Source: Chlorella sorokiniana (taxonomy: Eukaryota > Chlorophyta > Trebouxiophyceae > Chlorellales > Chlorellaceae). From it: 64,000 nucleotides of DNA. The translations under genes and the position numbers were made by a program. This document shows positions 33,052 to 45,195 of the stretch, piece by piece. Positions within the stretch are counted from its first letter, which is position 1; each line of letters begins with the position of its first letter. The stretch is from assembly GCA_025917655.1 (NCBI GenBank), contig CP084619.1, positions 3,391,001 through 3,455,000 of the forward strand, written 5' to 3'. The notes under the pieces are model-generated. The model saw only the letters and a program-made list of their open reading frames with translations. It was not told the origin of the DNA and made no database searches.

Positions 33052-36000
33052 ATGACGTTCTTGGACCGGCTCAACGCGAGGGTCGCTGACAGCGTGAGTG
33101 CAGGCTACCAGGTCTTTGTCCTCCCCAATCGGACGGTGTCATAGTGGCTCCTTTCGGCTCTCGGCACCTTCCATCTCATGCTTTGTGCCATGGATAGCAT
33201 GGATAGCAGCGGCTGGGGCGGGTATAGCGCTTCCCCGGGGCGTTAGACCCAACCCTAGTGCCCTTGCACGTCCACTCCCTCCCAACTGCTATAGCTGCGT
33301 TAGAGTGCTGCTTCGCGGCAGTTGACGGTGTTTTGCAGCCCTGCGACACTGTGTCAGCCTTTGGCTGGGCGGAAAAGAGCGGCTGGGTCATGTTGCCTGT
33401 TGGGCCCTTTGCTGCCGCCGCTGATTTCATGCGCCAGTGGTTGTTTCTGGGTTGTGAATCCTTTCTGCATTTTTGTTCGCTTCCTTCGAAACTGGCCTAT
33501 CAACCCCAATAATTTATGTCTTCCATCACCCATTGAATGGGCCAGCTCTGGTCCCCTTCATGTCAGCAGCAGCGTCAGCTGAATGTCCCACCAAAGCGGA
33601 CGCGAAAGATTGGGCCGCACACTGCTTCCCTTCTAGAGCACGCCCTGTTTGTAGCGCTTGTTTTTGTGTGTGGATCCACTGGTTCTCAGGCCGGTCCGCT
33701 AGAGCACTTCCTGGCGCACGCCCCCTCCTCACAATCTCAGTTGCTGCCTGCCTGCAGGTCGTCGGGCGTTTCTTCCTGCTGAAGGATCGCAACTCCACCC
33801 TGACTCAAGAGATCCGTGGCGGTTCGGTGACTTTCTTGACGGTGAGCTCAGCTGCAGGGTGGGGGCTCCCTGCCTGCGTCCCGCCCGAGCCCGCACCGAC
33901 CCTGCGCTGAGGAGTTCATGACCCGGGCCTGTACCTCCAGTTGCCTGCCACTGGGCCCAGCAACCTGCCAATGTCGAGCTCAATAGATTCCAATCTGGCT
34001 TTATCATGTTTAGTGCGCCTTTCTGTCGGCGCTCTAGACCACCATGCGTGCGCATATACAGACACATGCGCGCTGAACTGCCCCCCTCCCCCTCCTCGGG
34101 TACTATCCAGGTTGCCTACATCCTTGCTGTGAACAGCGCCATCCTGACTGACACGGGCGGCATGTGCGTGGTGGATGGCCCTTGCGAAATTGGCGTGCCG
34201 CCTGCATTCCAGTCCAACGAATGCCAAAATTGCATCTCTGAAACCCGGGCCTCCCTCATCTCTGCTACAGCTGGTGGGTGTCTCTGCGTCTGTGGCCATC
34301 TTCATGCCCCATGCAATGGTGTTGACCTGTCGGTGGCCCTGCAATCGGGCATGCTTGCGCTCAGCTGTCCCTATCTTCCATGCGCTGTGCTGCCAAGACT
34401 CGCATGCCTGCGCGCTGCGTGCCCATCAATGCGCGCGCGCCCCCCCCCCCCCCACCCCCCACCCCCACCCCACCCCCACCCCACCCCCACCTGCTGTTGC
34501 AGCTGCATGCGTCATCTCCCACTTCCTGATGGGCATGCTGGGCAACCTGCCGCTGGCAGTATGCCCGGCCATGGGACTCAACGCATACTTGTGAGCACAG
34601 CCCAAGCTGCAGCCGACCTGCTGGCCTTGCGGGCATGCTGCGGCGCCAGACTGCCGGGCGGTGCTCATGTGCTTGCTGCTCACATGTTTCTCTTCCCCTC
34701 GTTCAGCGCCTACACCGTGGTGGGCTTCATGGGCACCGGCCGCGTCAAGTACAACGCCGCCCTGTCTGCTGTGTTCATCGAAGGTGGGCCTGCTGCTGCT
34801 GCCAAGCTGTCTTCTTCCCCCAGCTGCCGTGTGTACGCATGCAGATGTTGTGGAGCGCAACCTGCCGGCACCCTCCCCTTCACAACCCTCCCTTGTGTCC
34901 TCCCTGCAGGCTTTATCTTTGTGATCATCACCCTGCTGGGCGTGCGCTCCAAGCTGGTCGAGCTCATCCCCCGCTCCGTCATGCTGGCCACGTCCGCGGG
35001 CATCGGCCTCTTCTTGGCCTTCATCGGTGGGTGCACCCCCAAGTTCGCTTCAGTGGTCAAGTGCTTGTTTGCTTTGCATTATTCCGGGTCCTGTCACGGA
35101 GGCTCGACGCTCGACGCTGTGGTGTGCTCCTCGCCTTGCCTCCTGTGGTGCAGGCATGCAGTCCGCCGAGGGCATCGGCGTGTCCACCTACAACTCCGCC
35201 ACGCTGGTCACGCTGGGCGGCTGCCCCGAGCAGAACCGCCTCTACCAGTACACCATCCCGCAGTCCGCCTTTGACAACATGGGCTCCCCCGACTCGCTCT
35301 GCGTGGTGGACAACAGCACCACGCCGCCCACCGTGAGCAGCAACGGCGGGCTGCTGGTGCCCTCCTCCACCTACTCGTGCGTCTCCGCGGGCGTCATGCG
35401 CTCCGCCACCATGTGGCTGGGCATCGCCGGCGGCATCATCATGGCGGTGGCGATGGCCAAGAACGTCAAGGGCGCCATCATTTTCGGCCTGCTCTTCGTC
35501 ACCTTCATCTCCTGGATCCCCTCGGACGGCAACGCGGCGCGCTACATCCAGAAGCCCAACGGCTGCTCCCCCGCCGGCACCAACTCCAACACCGGCGAGC
35601 CGTGCGCCTACACCCCCGCCATGCGCCGCTGGGACTACTTCAAGAAGGTGGTGTCCGTGCCCGACACCTCCCAGACCGCCGGCAAGTTCGACTTCTCGGG
35701 CTTCAGGGACGGCGACCTCTGGGTGGCCCTCATCACCTTCCTGTGAGCTGCCTGTGGCGGGCAGGGGGCCCGGAGGGTTGGGGGCCGGAGGTGGGGGTCT
35801 GTGAGCAGTCTTGCTGGTCTGCAGCGGGTCGCATTCTGCAGGCAGCCGCCTGATGCTGCCCTGCGGCAAGCCTACAGCGCAACCGTGTCCTGTGGATTGC
35901 TCACTTTGAATCAAAGGAGCAGGATTTGCCCCGTGAATGTGCCATCATCTCCCTCCCCATCCCCTCCCGCAGCTACGTCGACTTCCTGGACGCCACCGGT

Positions 36001-37582
36001 ACCTTCTACTCAATGGCCAACTTCATGAGCAACTTCATTCCAAACTTTGTTGACACCGTGCGTATGAGGGCTGTTTTGGAGGGAGGCAGGGAGTGCCGCG
36101 CCCCCGCCGGCACCGAAATCTGCCAGTCCTGCCTGAAGGCTCACTAGACATGCGCATGCCACGCTAGTACAGCTTTGCACTAGCTGCACATGCACCTATC
36201 TTCCTGAGCTTGCAACTTGACTTGCTCTTGCTTGCTGCATTGCAGAAGAAGAAACGCTTCCCCGCCAGACCACCGCCTTCCTGGTGGACGGTGTCTCCAT
36301 CTCTGGTGAGCGGGCATCCTGTTCACCCAGTGTATGGTTGTGAAGTTGTGAAGGCAAGGCAGCACACAAGCAGGCTGCACGCGCTTGCGCCTGATTCGCA
36401 AACCCTGCTCATTGCCCCACGCCCTGCTCTGTCTGCAGTTGGCGCTTGCCTGGGCACCTCCCCGCTGACCGCCTTCATCGAGTCTGCATCCGGCATCCGC
36501 GAGGGTGCCCGCACAGGCCTGGCCGCCCTCACGGTAAGACACACCGACCAGCTGCTGGCTGGCAACGCACCCCGCCCCACACGCAGCCCTGCTTTGCCTG
36601 AGGGCGCTCCCCTGCCCGTCCCCCACCCCCATCCCCACCCCCACATTCATCCACACGTCACCCCCACCAACACAGCCACTCGCTGTCCCCATGCCCAACC
36701 CCACCCCCTCTCCTCTTCCGCCCGCAGGTCTCCTTCTACTTCTTCATCGCCCTCTTCTTCTCCCCCTGCTGGCCACCGTGCCCCCTACGCCACCGGTCCC
36801 GCGCTCATCCTGGTTGGCGCCCTTATGGTGGGCGTGGGCGGGGCTGTCCAGCTTGGGCCGGGACGCTGGGCAGGGAACAGCGCCCCTGCCCCTTCTTGGC
36901 TTGCATCACCAGCGCCAGCAGGCCAACTCTCGCACTCAAGCCAGCAGATGTGGCGCAGCGGCTGGCTGCCGCTTGATCATGCCGCTGTGCCTCACCCCCG
37001 ACACGCTCGCCCGCGTCGCCCGCAGATCATCAACATCCTGAAGATCCGCTGGGAGAACGTGCAGGAGGCTGTGCCCGCCTTCCTCACCATGATCGCCATG
37101 CCCATGACCTACTCGGTGGCCTATGGCTTCATCGCCGGCATCTTTGGCTGGATCCTGATCAACGGCTCCGTCTTCTGCATCAACTTTGTGCAGGTGTGGG
37201 TGTGTGCGGGTGACGGGGGGCTGTGCGGCACGGTTCTCACACAGAGCCTTGTCACATGGGGCGGCACGCAGCCCGCAACCCTGTTATCATGGCTTCAAAC
37301 CCCCTTGTCAGAGGCAGCAAACCTTCTCCTGTGCCGGTCACTGGGCGCGCGAACAACACCCGCGCACCCCCCACCCTCCCCCGCCCCTCCTGGCAGTCCT
37401 ACTTCTGGCCCAAGAGCGAGGACCCCACGCTGACCCGCATGGCCACCTGGAAGATTGCGCGCCAGATGACCTTCCACCTGCACGACGATGATGAGGAGGA
37501 GGGCAGCGACGCGGGCGCCAAGATGGACAAGCCGGGCGGCTCCGCCACCGAGGAGGTTGAACCCGCAGCTGCCAAGGTCTGA
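33052..37582 (+). CDS. AZG: AZG-type adenine-guanine/purine permease (NCS2 family)
   Basis: Thirteen exons: 33052-33093, 33758-33841, 34111-34273, 34503-34590, 34707-34783, 34910-35026, 35154-35742, 35973-36061, 36246-36305, 36439-36533, 36728-36827, 37026-37193 and 37397-37582, about 619 residues. Motifs in order: LNARVADSVVGRFFLL, TFLTVAYILAVNSAILTDTG, SHFLMGMLGNLPLAV, PAMGLNAYFAYTVVGFMGTG, GIGVSTYNSATLVTLGGCP, YVDFLDATGTFYSMANF, LGTSPLTAFIESASGIREGA and a cytosolic acidic tail. PAMGLNAYFAYTVVG and SPLTAFIES are diagnostic of the AzgA/AZG purine permeases at the plasma membrane. A large extracellular-type insert (exon 7) holds many Pro/Ser residues. Two single C losses sit in exon 11 (SPLLATVPPYA). 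All other junctions agree in phase, which supports the model. Confidence 0.9.
34439..34491. repeat. Poly-C and (CCCCCA)n tract at an intron 3' end
   Basis: A run of about fourteen C followed by CCCCCA/CCCCA units forms the pyrimidine tract of the third AZG intron. Confidence 0.85.
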
Positions 37583-38885
37583 GAGCAGGATACCCGCTCG
37601 GCCCCGCCAGCATGGCTGAGCCGCTGCTCCTTACTCACGCTGCCAGCCAGGCGCGTGCTGGCTATGTCCAGCCGACAACCCCAAAGGCTTTGTGGCCCAA
37701 GCCTACGGCTTTGGCTCTAAGGCCTGGGTGCCTGGTGCAAAACTCAATGCAGCAGGCTACTCTTGAACAGAGCGGCACTGCGCCCCTTTTTCTGCTTTCA
37801 TTCTTTCCCACCCACCTGCTGCCATGAGCATGCTGCAGCACCCAAGCAGCTCTCACCCGTCCATCACAGGCCTCTCTTCCGCTGAGCAGTAAAGGCTGGT
37901 AGTGCCTCCTGTCCCTTGCTCTGGGATGATGCACACTTTCTTTGCTCATGCCCACTTGTTCTTTGAAGGTCTAGTGCAGCTGGCACACCTTGTTCGTAGC
38001 CCGTTGATTTGTGCCCTTGCAAGGTGTTTGGTGCGCTGCCTGCCGCCGCCCGGCCCCCGCGCCCCCACCTCCCCCTTCCCTTCCCCCGTCGACTACCTCT
38101 TACCGATATCACTCATACCGTAACGCAAACCAGAACCCTTCCCCTGTTGTAGCACTCGTGCATGCATGCCGTGTGTATGTGACATTTCAATCGTGCATCA
38201 AGATGCCCCTCAGTAGGGGCCTTTGCTTGCAGCCAGGTTGTAGCAGCATTGCTCTTTCTGATACGCTTTTCTTGATCAAGTTTGAAGTGCACAGTTGGAA
38301 GCAAAGGATCAGGTGCCCAAGTTACAGGAAATCTAAGTGGAGGTGTCTGGTCAGTGCAGCAGCTGGCGAGCGTAACACAAGCGCTTTTGACGCTGCAGCA
38401 GTCAACGGCCCTTCTGCTGCCTGGTTCCAAACCACCTTGCATGGCACAGTGCACTTCTGCTGCGACTCAATGCTGCTCACTGTATGGACACTGAAACTTA
38501 CAGGGGAGGCAACCCATGGTGCCCTGCGCCTGTGCACGCAAAGCTTGACGCATTTCCTCTTGCAACATGAATGGGCAATGCCTGATTTTGAATGCAATAG
38601 GCATTGGAAGGGCAGGCAGAAATCACGCACCGCAGAGCAGAAGAGAGGGGAGGGGGAGGCAAAACAGGTGGTTACCCCAGCTTAAAAACTTGGCACAGCA
38701 AAACAAGCAGTCATGCGCACCAGTGCAATTCGCAACTGGGGCATTACTATGTGAACAAAGTTGGTGAGGAATTTCATGTCAACTAGGCTGTGCGGTGAGG
38801 AGTTATTAGGCAGCAAATGTCAAGATGCAGCAAATGTCAAGAGCCTGCCGGCTCAAATGTTCTCCTGACAAGGTCAGCGGCAGCT
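37583..38885. other. 1.3-kb gap between convergent genes, no gene recognised
   Basis: It holds the 3' UTRs of the AZG permease and of sulfotransferase 1. Base composition is AT-richer than in genes. Open frames (for example 38011-38685 plus) show no domain, no protein-like composition and no consistent splice sites. No tRNA, repeat or mobile element was seen. Confidence 0.5.
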
Positions 38886-41407
38886 TCAGGAAACCACAAT
38901 CTTACAGTTGCCCTCTGGCCCTTCCTCACAGTTTTCCTCCAGGTTCATCTGCAGATGGAAGCATGCAGCCACGTGTGCAAGGCCGATGCATGTCACAAGG
39001 CGGAGCAGCCTGCAGCCTACCTTCCACACCCGCTCCCAGTTGCGGGCCCAGGTTATCTTCTCTGTTTGGTTGGCATGGCCATTTTGCCCCAACAGCTTGA
39101 TGACCCTGCAAGGCACACAGGGAGAAGATGCGAGACACCCTCGGGCTTCCATATCCGAGGCCTCCTGCGCGTGGCGACTTGGCTGCCGCAGCCACACTCA
39201 CTCGTAAGCATTGCGCCGCGCCAAGTCCACGAGATGCTCATACTCGGAGCGAGTCATGTTCCAGTAGCGCCCAACCTGCATGCATTGGGCGGGTGGTTCT
39301 GAGTGGCGAGATCGGGGTGGGTCGCAGGCTCTGTGTTGCACACAGCGCATGCCAAGCGTGCGTCCACGGCGCATCAGGGCCCACCAGGTGCAATGTTGCT
39401 GATGGCTGCATGCGCAAGGGGACCTCACCGCATCGTCATCGCCACGCTTGTGCTTCCAGTTGGTCAGGGGCAGCGTCTCCGATGGCAGCGTCTCGTGCAC
39501 CCCCAGGAACGTTTTGAGCTGGCGCAGCGCTCCGCCCATCAGGGCACGGCTGGTCAGCGCCTCGTGCTGCACTACCAGTAGCTGGTCCCGCGGGAAGTGC
39601 TGCATCCAGTCAGCCAGGTTGGGCCCGTACCGCGCCCGCTTCACCTCCTCTGTGGCCGCGGCCCAGGGGGGCAGGTGTTGGGAGGAGGCCAGCTAAGTTG
39701 CCACCTTAACCTGGTGGTCTAGAAAGGATGGACTGCACACCCTTTCAGGCATTGCAGATGTACTGCACAGGCACTCAGTGAACTGTGTGCCCCGCGGTGG
39801 ATGCCAACAGACGCCAGGCCAGCAAGGCAGCAGCCGCTGCTGCAGGCAACCCACCCAGCGACTCCAGCACACACTGGTAGGCTCGCTGCTCGCTGGGGTC
39901 CCAGCAGGATGCGGTGCGGTTGTGCGCCAGGTTGTGCAGGTGCATGGCCAGCGCCTGGGAGATGGGGTCCCGCAGCGACACCACCAGCTTCACCCATGGC
40001 AGCTCCTGCTTCAGCTGCGCCGCCAGCCACTCCGCCTCCTGCACCCCACACACAGCAGAGGTGCCCATGAAGCGCCGGCGCAGGCACAAGCATGCCACAG
40101 CAAATAGCTTTGCTGCTTGCACTCCGACTGAACCGGGAGCTGGTGCAATGCCTGCACCTGCCCCTTGCCTCACCCACCGCTGCATAGTGCGTGCTGCCGT
40201 CAAAGGCTGCTTTGGTCATGTGCGCCTGCGCCGCCTCCTTCAAGTTCAGCATCTGCAGCAGGCAAGCAGGTTGCGGGGCGTGGGCAGGGACCCTCGCCAT
40301 GGCTGTAAGCATGCGCTGTTTGGTGACGCCGCATGCCCAGCCCCTGCCATCTTTCCCGCTCTTGAAGCAAGCAAACTGCAAGCAGGCCTGCATGCCCACC
40401 TCCACTATGTAGTCGCTCTGCACCTCTGGCGCACAGGAGGCCAGCTGGCGTCCGCACTTGTTAATGAGCACATGCGACTCCTTCTCCTTGGCGTACTGCA
40501 CCTGGGGGTGCTGGATGAGGTGGCAGTAGATGGAGGTGGTCGCGCACTTGGGGAACCCCAGCACCAGGAAGTGGGGGAACCGAAACTGCCCGGGGCACGC
40601 GGCTGCAGGGCGGGGGAGGGGAGGCAGCGCGGGGCGGCTTGCCTCAGGGGACAGTGCGCCAGCCAGCTGGCATGCGAGCGCCTGCCCATCTGGCCTTCCC
40701 CTGACCCACCAGCTGGTTGGCCTTGCGCAGGCAGGCAAAGTCGGTGCAGGCTCCGACGGCGGCCGTGAACTCCTGCGCTTGCCGCCGCTGCTCTGGGGTG
40801 TGGCTGTCCAGCACGGCCAGCGAGGCGCTGGTGTCCACGTAGGGGATGGGCTGCGACTTCAATGTGCGGCACCCTGCCAGCTGCTGCTCAAGCAAGGTCG
40901 GCTCGCGCGGAACTTGCATCAGCACAATCCGCGGACGTATGCTGCATGGGGTGGCCAAAAACACGACAAATATGGTCAGCAGGACATGCTGAAAATTGAA
41001 GTGAGTTGACACAGCTGCATGCTGGTGGTGTCTACTTTTCTCTGTGCCTCCAGCAGCCTGTTCTGCAAGGCGCACCTATGCACAGCAGCCTGTGTGAAGC
41101 ATGCCAGCAGCACGCAGCCCGTCAACACTACTGGCCAGCGCCAACTGGTACTGTCCCACCACCTGCAGGCATCACCAGTGAATGGGAGGGGGATGGGTGG
41201 CTATGGCCAGCCATGTTCTTCCAGCAGGCGCCAGAAACGGCATTACATGCAGCGTCAAGCACCATTATTGAAGAGATCCCATCGCCCGCGGCTCTTTCCA
41301 CCCTCTCACCTCTGCTGCTGCTGCGCAGGCTTCATAGGATCCTTGCCGCCTTGCTGAGATGCACTGCCCTGCACCCTGACATGCGCTGTTGCTGTTGCCC
41401 TTGACAT
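38886..41407 (-). CDS. Sulfotransferase 1 (type II membrane, Golgi-type)
   Basis: Minus-strand gene from ATG 41407. Exons 41407-41310, 41162-41076, 40941-40706 and 40602-40400 join in phase; further exons lie near 40254-40185, 40043-39862, 39655-39429, 39275-39198, 39107-39021 and 38951-38886. A short cytosolic tail and one anchor (WRWPVVLTGCVLLACFTQAA) give a type II topology. The sulfotransferase fold shows the 5'-phosphosulfate motif LGFPKCATTSIYCHLIQHP and the 3'-phosphate motif LVVSLRDPISQALAMHLHNL, then DWMQHFPRDQLLVVQHEAL, TNWKHKRG and WERVWK. The end is two close cysteines and KIVVS. It probably transfers sulfate from PAPS to glycans in the Golgi. A same-strand paralogue with the same exon junctions follows at 42272. 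Confidence 0.83.
40497..40816. repeat. Near-identical patch shared with 43789-44107 (copy 1)
   Basis: 320 bp covering the end of exon 3, the whole intron and the first part of exon 4 of sulfotransferase 1. It matches the second sulfotransferase with one missing G as the only difference I find. Confidence 0.9.
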
Positions 41408-42271
41408 CAGGGGCACGTCGTCAGTCAACCCTGCGTTCGTGGAACAGTCAAAAAGAGGCGCACTCTGCTAAAACAATACGCATCTAAGGGAACAGGTTGT
41501 GATTGTCACCCCCACTTCAAACGGAATTGTTGCCACATGGGCTCAAGGCAAGCCATGCCGGTCAAGGCAAGCAAAATGTAGTATGATGGAAAAGCGCGAA
41601 GGTGCTTGCTGCTTTGCAAAACGTGTGTGGCAGATATCACAAGCGCCACCAAATGGGACAGCTCTGGGTGCAACAGCTTTTTCCAGCGACTTGCGCATGA
41701 GAACAGCGTGACAGCCCTGCGTGTGTCTTTGCTCTGTGAAATTGGTCACACACACCTTGAAAAGTTAGAAGGAGGCTTGGCAGGAAGGATCCCCACGCCC
41801 GGGCGGTTGCGCAGGGCTCGCGAGCTGCAGACGCCCGAGACGGTGGGGAGGCCGCTTGTGCAGACCTATAACACGTTAAAGTGGATGGGGGATGCAAAAC
41901 TGTCTGATTCGGGCTGGTAGTCGGTTGACACTCACGAGCAATACACGTGCAAACCCTTTGCAGTACGGTGTTTGCAGCCATGCTTTGTGGATATCCACAA
42001 GTGCCATCAAAGCTGTTGTATACCATATGCTTACAAGCAGGTACATCGAAATGCATGTGGGAGTGATGCAGTTTTTGGGTTCACAATGAGCGACTGCAGC
42101 AAAACTAGCACGTGCGGCCTGGCCCGCTAGCAGCTGCAGGCATGCGTCAAGTGCACGCATCTGGTGTGCCCTGCTGCCATGCTGTGCGTGGAAACAGTGC
42201 GGTAAGGTTAGGTGGGGTACAACAGTAACACTACGGTGCTACCAGCGATACAAGGTGGCACCAAATGCTGC
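41408..42271. other. Spacer between tandem sulfotransferases, no gene recognised
   Basis: 5' region of sulfotransferase 1 and 3' UTR of sulfotransferase 2. It is AT-richer. Frames are short and not protein-like. Confidence 0.45.
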
Positions 42272-44590
42272 CTATGAAACCACGATGCGGCAGGGTGAGG
42301 ACCTTTCGCTGCCGCAGCTTGCTAAGTTGTCCTGCGACGCGAAGAGCACAGCAAGATCACAGGGAAGTAGACAATAATCGCTGTTTCACTGTGGATGGCT
42401 GAGCAAGCCGGGCGCCAACTGCTGCTCACCTCCCATATACGCTCCCAACGCCGTAGCCAGTTATCATGCTGGGCATCTGTGACGGCAATTCCATGCTTTG
42501 CGAGCATGCCCAGCATCCTGCAGGACCAAAGCAGATCTGTAAGGGCTGATCCTCATCACTGTTCTCCTGCCCTGTGCGGCCAGAAAAGGAGGCATCATAC
42601 TCTGCCACTCACTGCAAGGTGTCGTTGCGAGCCATGTCCACCAAAACCTCATACTGATACCTCTGCATGCTCCAAGCCTTCCCCAGCTGCATCAACAGAG
42701 GGAGGGGCAGGCCATGTCCCGTCACAGTCCAGTCCGTGTGCTAGATGGCCCCGCAACAGCACCAGAACAGCAACCCACAAGGGCAGTGCAGTTGTGGGTT
42801 TGCGTGCACCTCATCGGGACCACCACGCTGGTGCTTCCAATTTGTGAGTGGTTGTCTGTCTGAGGGCAGGCGCTGATCCACCCCCAAGAAGGTCTTAAAA
42901 TTCGCAAGCACGCCTTGCATGGCGTCCTGACTGGTCATGGCCTCGTACTGCAGGATGTGCAGCTTGTCCCGAGGGAAAAAGGATATCCACTGCCGCAGCT
43001 TGCAGGAGTAGCAGGCACGAGACTCTACAAGCGACACAAAGTGGGGGACATCAGACAATGCCACCGGTCAGGAAGTGCAGAGCTGCACCAAGGCGTTAGT
43101 TGCACTTGGAGCGGCTGCGGGCCCCTCACTCAGTTCACGTCGGACGCAGTGGAAGATGTCGTTGCTTGTGCAGAACCTCAAGCTACAGGCCAATGGGAAA
43201 AAGCAAGAGTTGCAGCCAAAGGGCCAAGGCAGGCTCAGCTACACTGCGCTCTGCTTTCAGCGTGCACGGCGGGCCTAACCATTGCTGAGGTGCAGCGAAG
43301 GGGATGCTTACTCTCGGTTGTGCATGATGTTGTGCAGTAGCATTGCAATTGCTGTGAAATGGGCTCCCGCATGCTGACTGCCAGCCTAACCCAGGGGAAG
43401 GCCGCAGACAGCTCTGCTGGCAGCCAATGCGACTCCTGCACCGCATGCGTACTGCCCTCAAAGGCAGCGCGGGTGAACTGCGCGGCCGCTGCCTCCTCAA
43501 GGTTGAGAACCTACAGCCACGGAATTGGACCAAGTTCTTGCATTCACTTGAGACAAGTGTGGCTATCACACAGGTGAGGGGGCCCCGCACCTCCAACAGG
43601 TACTGCCGCTGGGCCTCGGCGGAGCAGTTGGACAGCTGGGGTCGGCACTTGTCGGTCAGCAGGTGGGGCTCCTGCAGGGGGGAAGGCAGCTGCCAGCTGC
43701 CTGTGGTTGGGCATGCACGGAAGGCAAAGCCCAGCACTGTCCCCCTGATTCTTAGGCACCTTGGACTCGCACCTTGAGGCGTGGGTGTTGCACCTGGGGG
43801 TGCTGGATGAGGTGGCAGTAGATGGAGGTGGTCGCGCACTTGGGGAACCCCAGCACCAGGAAGTGGGGGAACCGAAACTGCCCGGGGCACGCGGCTGCAG
43901 GGCGGGGGAGGGGAGGCAGCGCGGGGCGGCTTGCCTCAGGGGACAGTGCGCCAGCCAGCTGCATGCGAGCGCCTGCCCATCTGGCCTTCCCCTGACCCAC
44001 CAGCTGGTTGGCCTTGCGCAGGCAGGCAAAGTCGGTGCAGGCTCCGACGGCGGCCGTGAACTCCTGCGCTTGCCGCCGCTGCTCTGGGGTGTGGCTGTCC
44101 AGCACGGACAGCGATGGCGACTTGTCCACTACAGGGATTGGGTCAGACTTGGTGGTGCGGCACCCTGCCAGCTGCTGCTCCAGATTGGTCAAAGCAAGCA
44201 TTTGCTTGCTGTGAGGCTGCATGTGCACTTTGATGCGCCACGGCAAGGTGATCCGATCCCTGCATGCGAGCAAGCTGTGGTTGGAGGTTGTTCCCATGGC
44301 TAGCCAGTGGTATGGAGGTTCACAGCCACTAACTGAAGCTTAATGCAGCCATCCCACCTGTTGATCACTTCAATAACAGCTGTTGCGGCTATGGCTGTGG
44401 ACAAAAGGAGCAGGGGCCAGTGCCACCGCTCGACTCTGCATACAGCATTTCTGCGGCTTCAGATGTGCGCAAGGCTCGCAAATTGAGTTGCATCAGGTGA
44501 TAACTAAACCATCGACTGCTTTTATTCTCACCTGGACTGCGCAAAGCTAGAGAAGGATTCAGGGCGCGCTGCTGGGCCTCTTGCCTTCAT
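42272..44590 (-). CDS. Sulfotransferase 2, tandem paralogue of sulfotransferase 1
   Basis: From ATG 44590: exons 44590-44532 (cytosolic tail), 44450-44358 (anchor RWHWPLLLLSTAIAATAVIE) and then LALTNLEQQLAGC onward, with the same intron phases as the neighbour. The 5' sulfate-binding motif LGFPKCATTSIYCHLIQHP is inside the shared patch; the 3' motif is LAVSMREPISQQLQC (about 43390). Later exons give LRQWISFFPRDKLHILQYEA, FKTFLGVDQRLPSDRQPLTN, KHQRGG, YQYEVLVDMARN and WERIWE, ending with two cysteines and RIVVS at TAG 42274-42272. Outside the patch it is only moderately similar to sulfotransferase 1, so the two probably differ in acceptor. The 44812 upstream in-frame Met is an alternative start. 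Confidence 0.8.
43789..44107. repeat. Near-identical patch shared with 40497-40816 (copy 2)
   Basis: 319 bp, same content and order as copy 1, lacking one G in the intron. Identity starts and stops sharply on both sides. Confidence 0.9.
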
Positions 44591-45195
44591 GCCAGGTTGG
44601 CGTGGCGTCGGGGCATCCAGCGCTGACCTTGCGTCCCCTCCACAACTCCCTTGCATAGCCGCGCTTCGCAGGCTGCGGGAGGGCATGCGACACAAACGTG
44701 CGTGGCATTCATATAGCGAGATCCCAAACATCTGCGCATCAGTGGACGGGAGTTGTATGTTTCCGAAGGCGGAACGTTGCTGACGCCTCGCCGAGCAACT
44801 GCAGCCCTTCATGCCAGTTTCACAGTACGGCCGCCGCGAAAAGGCTTGCCTGTTGTCCCGCTGTAATTCTGCGGATTGTGCGTTCCTCGCGACGCCGCTC
44901 TTTCTGTCAACAATCTGATGCCCGTAACATTAATTGCCGGAGGGGGACCGCTCGCTCCACTGCGCCACATCCCCTACCCATCCGAGAAAGGCAGCTGTAC
45001 TGCAGTCCGTTCTGCTCCCGACACCAACCCAGCGATGTGTAGTAGGTAGTATTAGTAGTTAGCACCACAGTGTCACAATTTCGCATCCCAATTGGTCAAG
45101 GCAAGCACGTACTGATGACTTTTATGTTGAAACGGCTGCAGCGCAGGGGCTGGCCGCTTGAAAGCTGTCGTGCCGATTCTTGCGGTCCAATGCAG
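44591..45195. other. Intergenic between sulfotransferase 2 and PFP-beta 1
   Basis: Promoter/5' UTR of sulfotransferase 2 and 3' UTR of the next minus-strand gene. No tRNA or other RNA gene is recognised. Confidence 0.4.

Noticed and set aside
40602-40710. A frameshift in sulfotransferase 1 at the exon 3/4 junction
   Set aside because: Using the donor after 40706 (gtcagg) the frame continues correctly without any base change.
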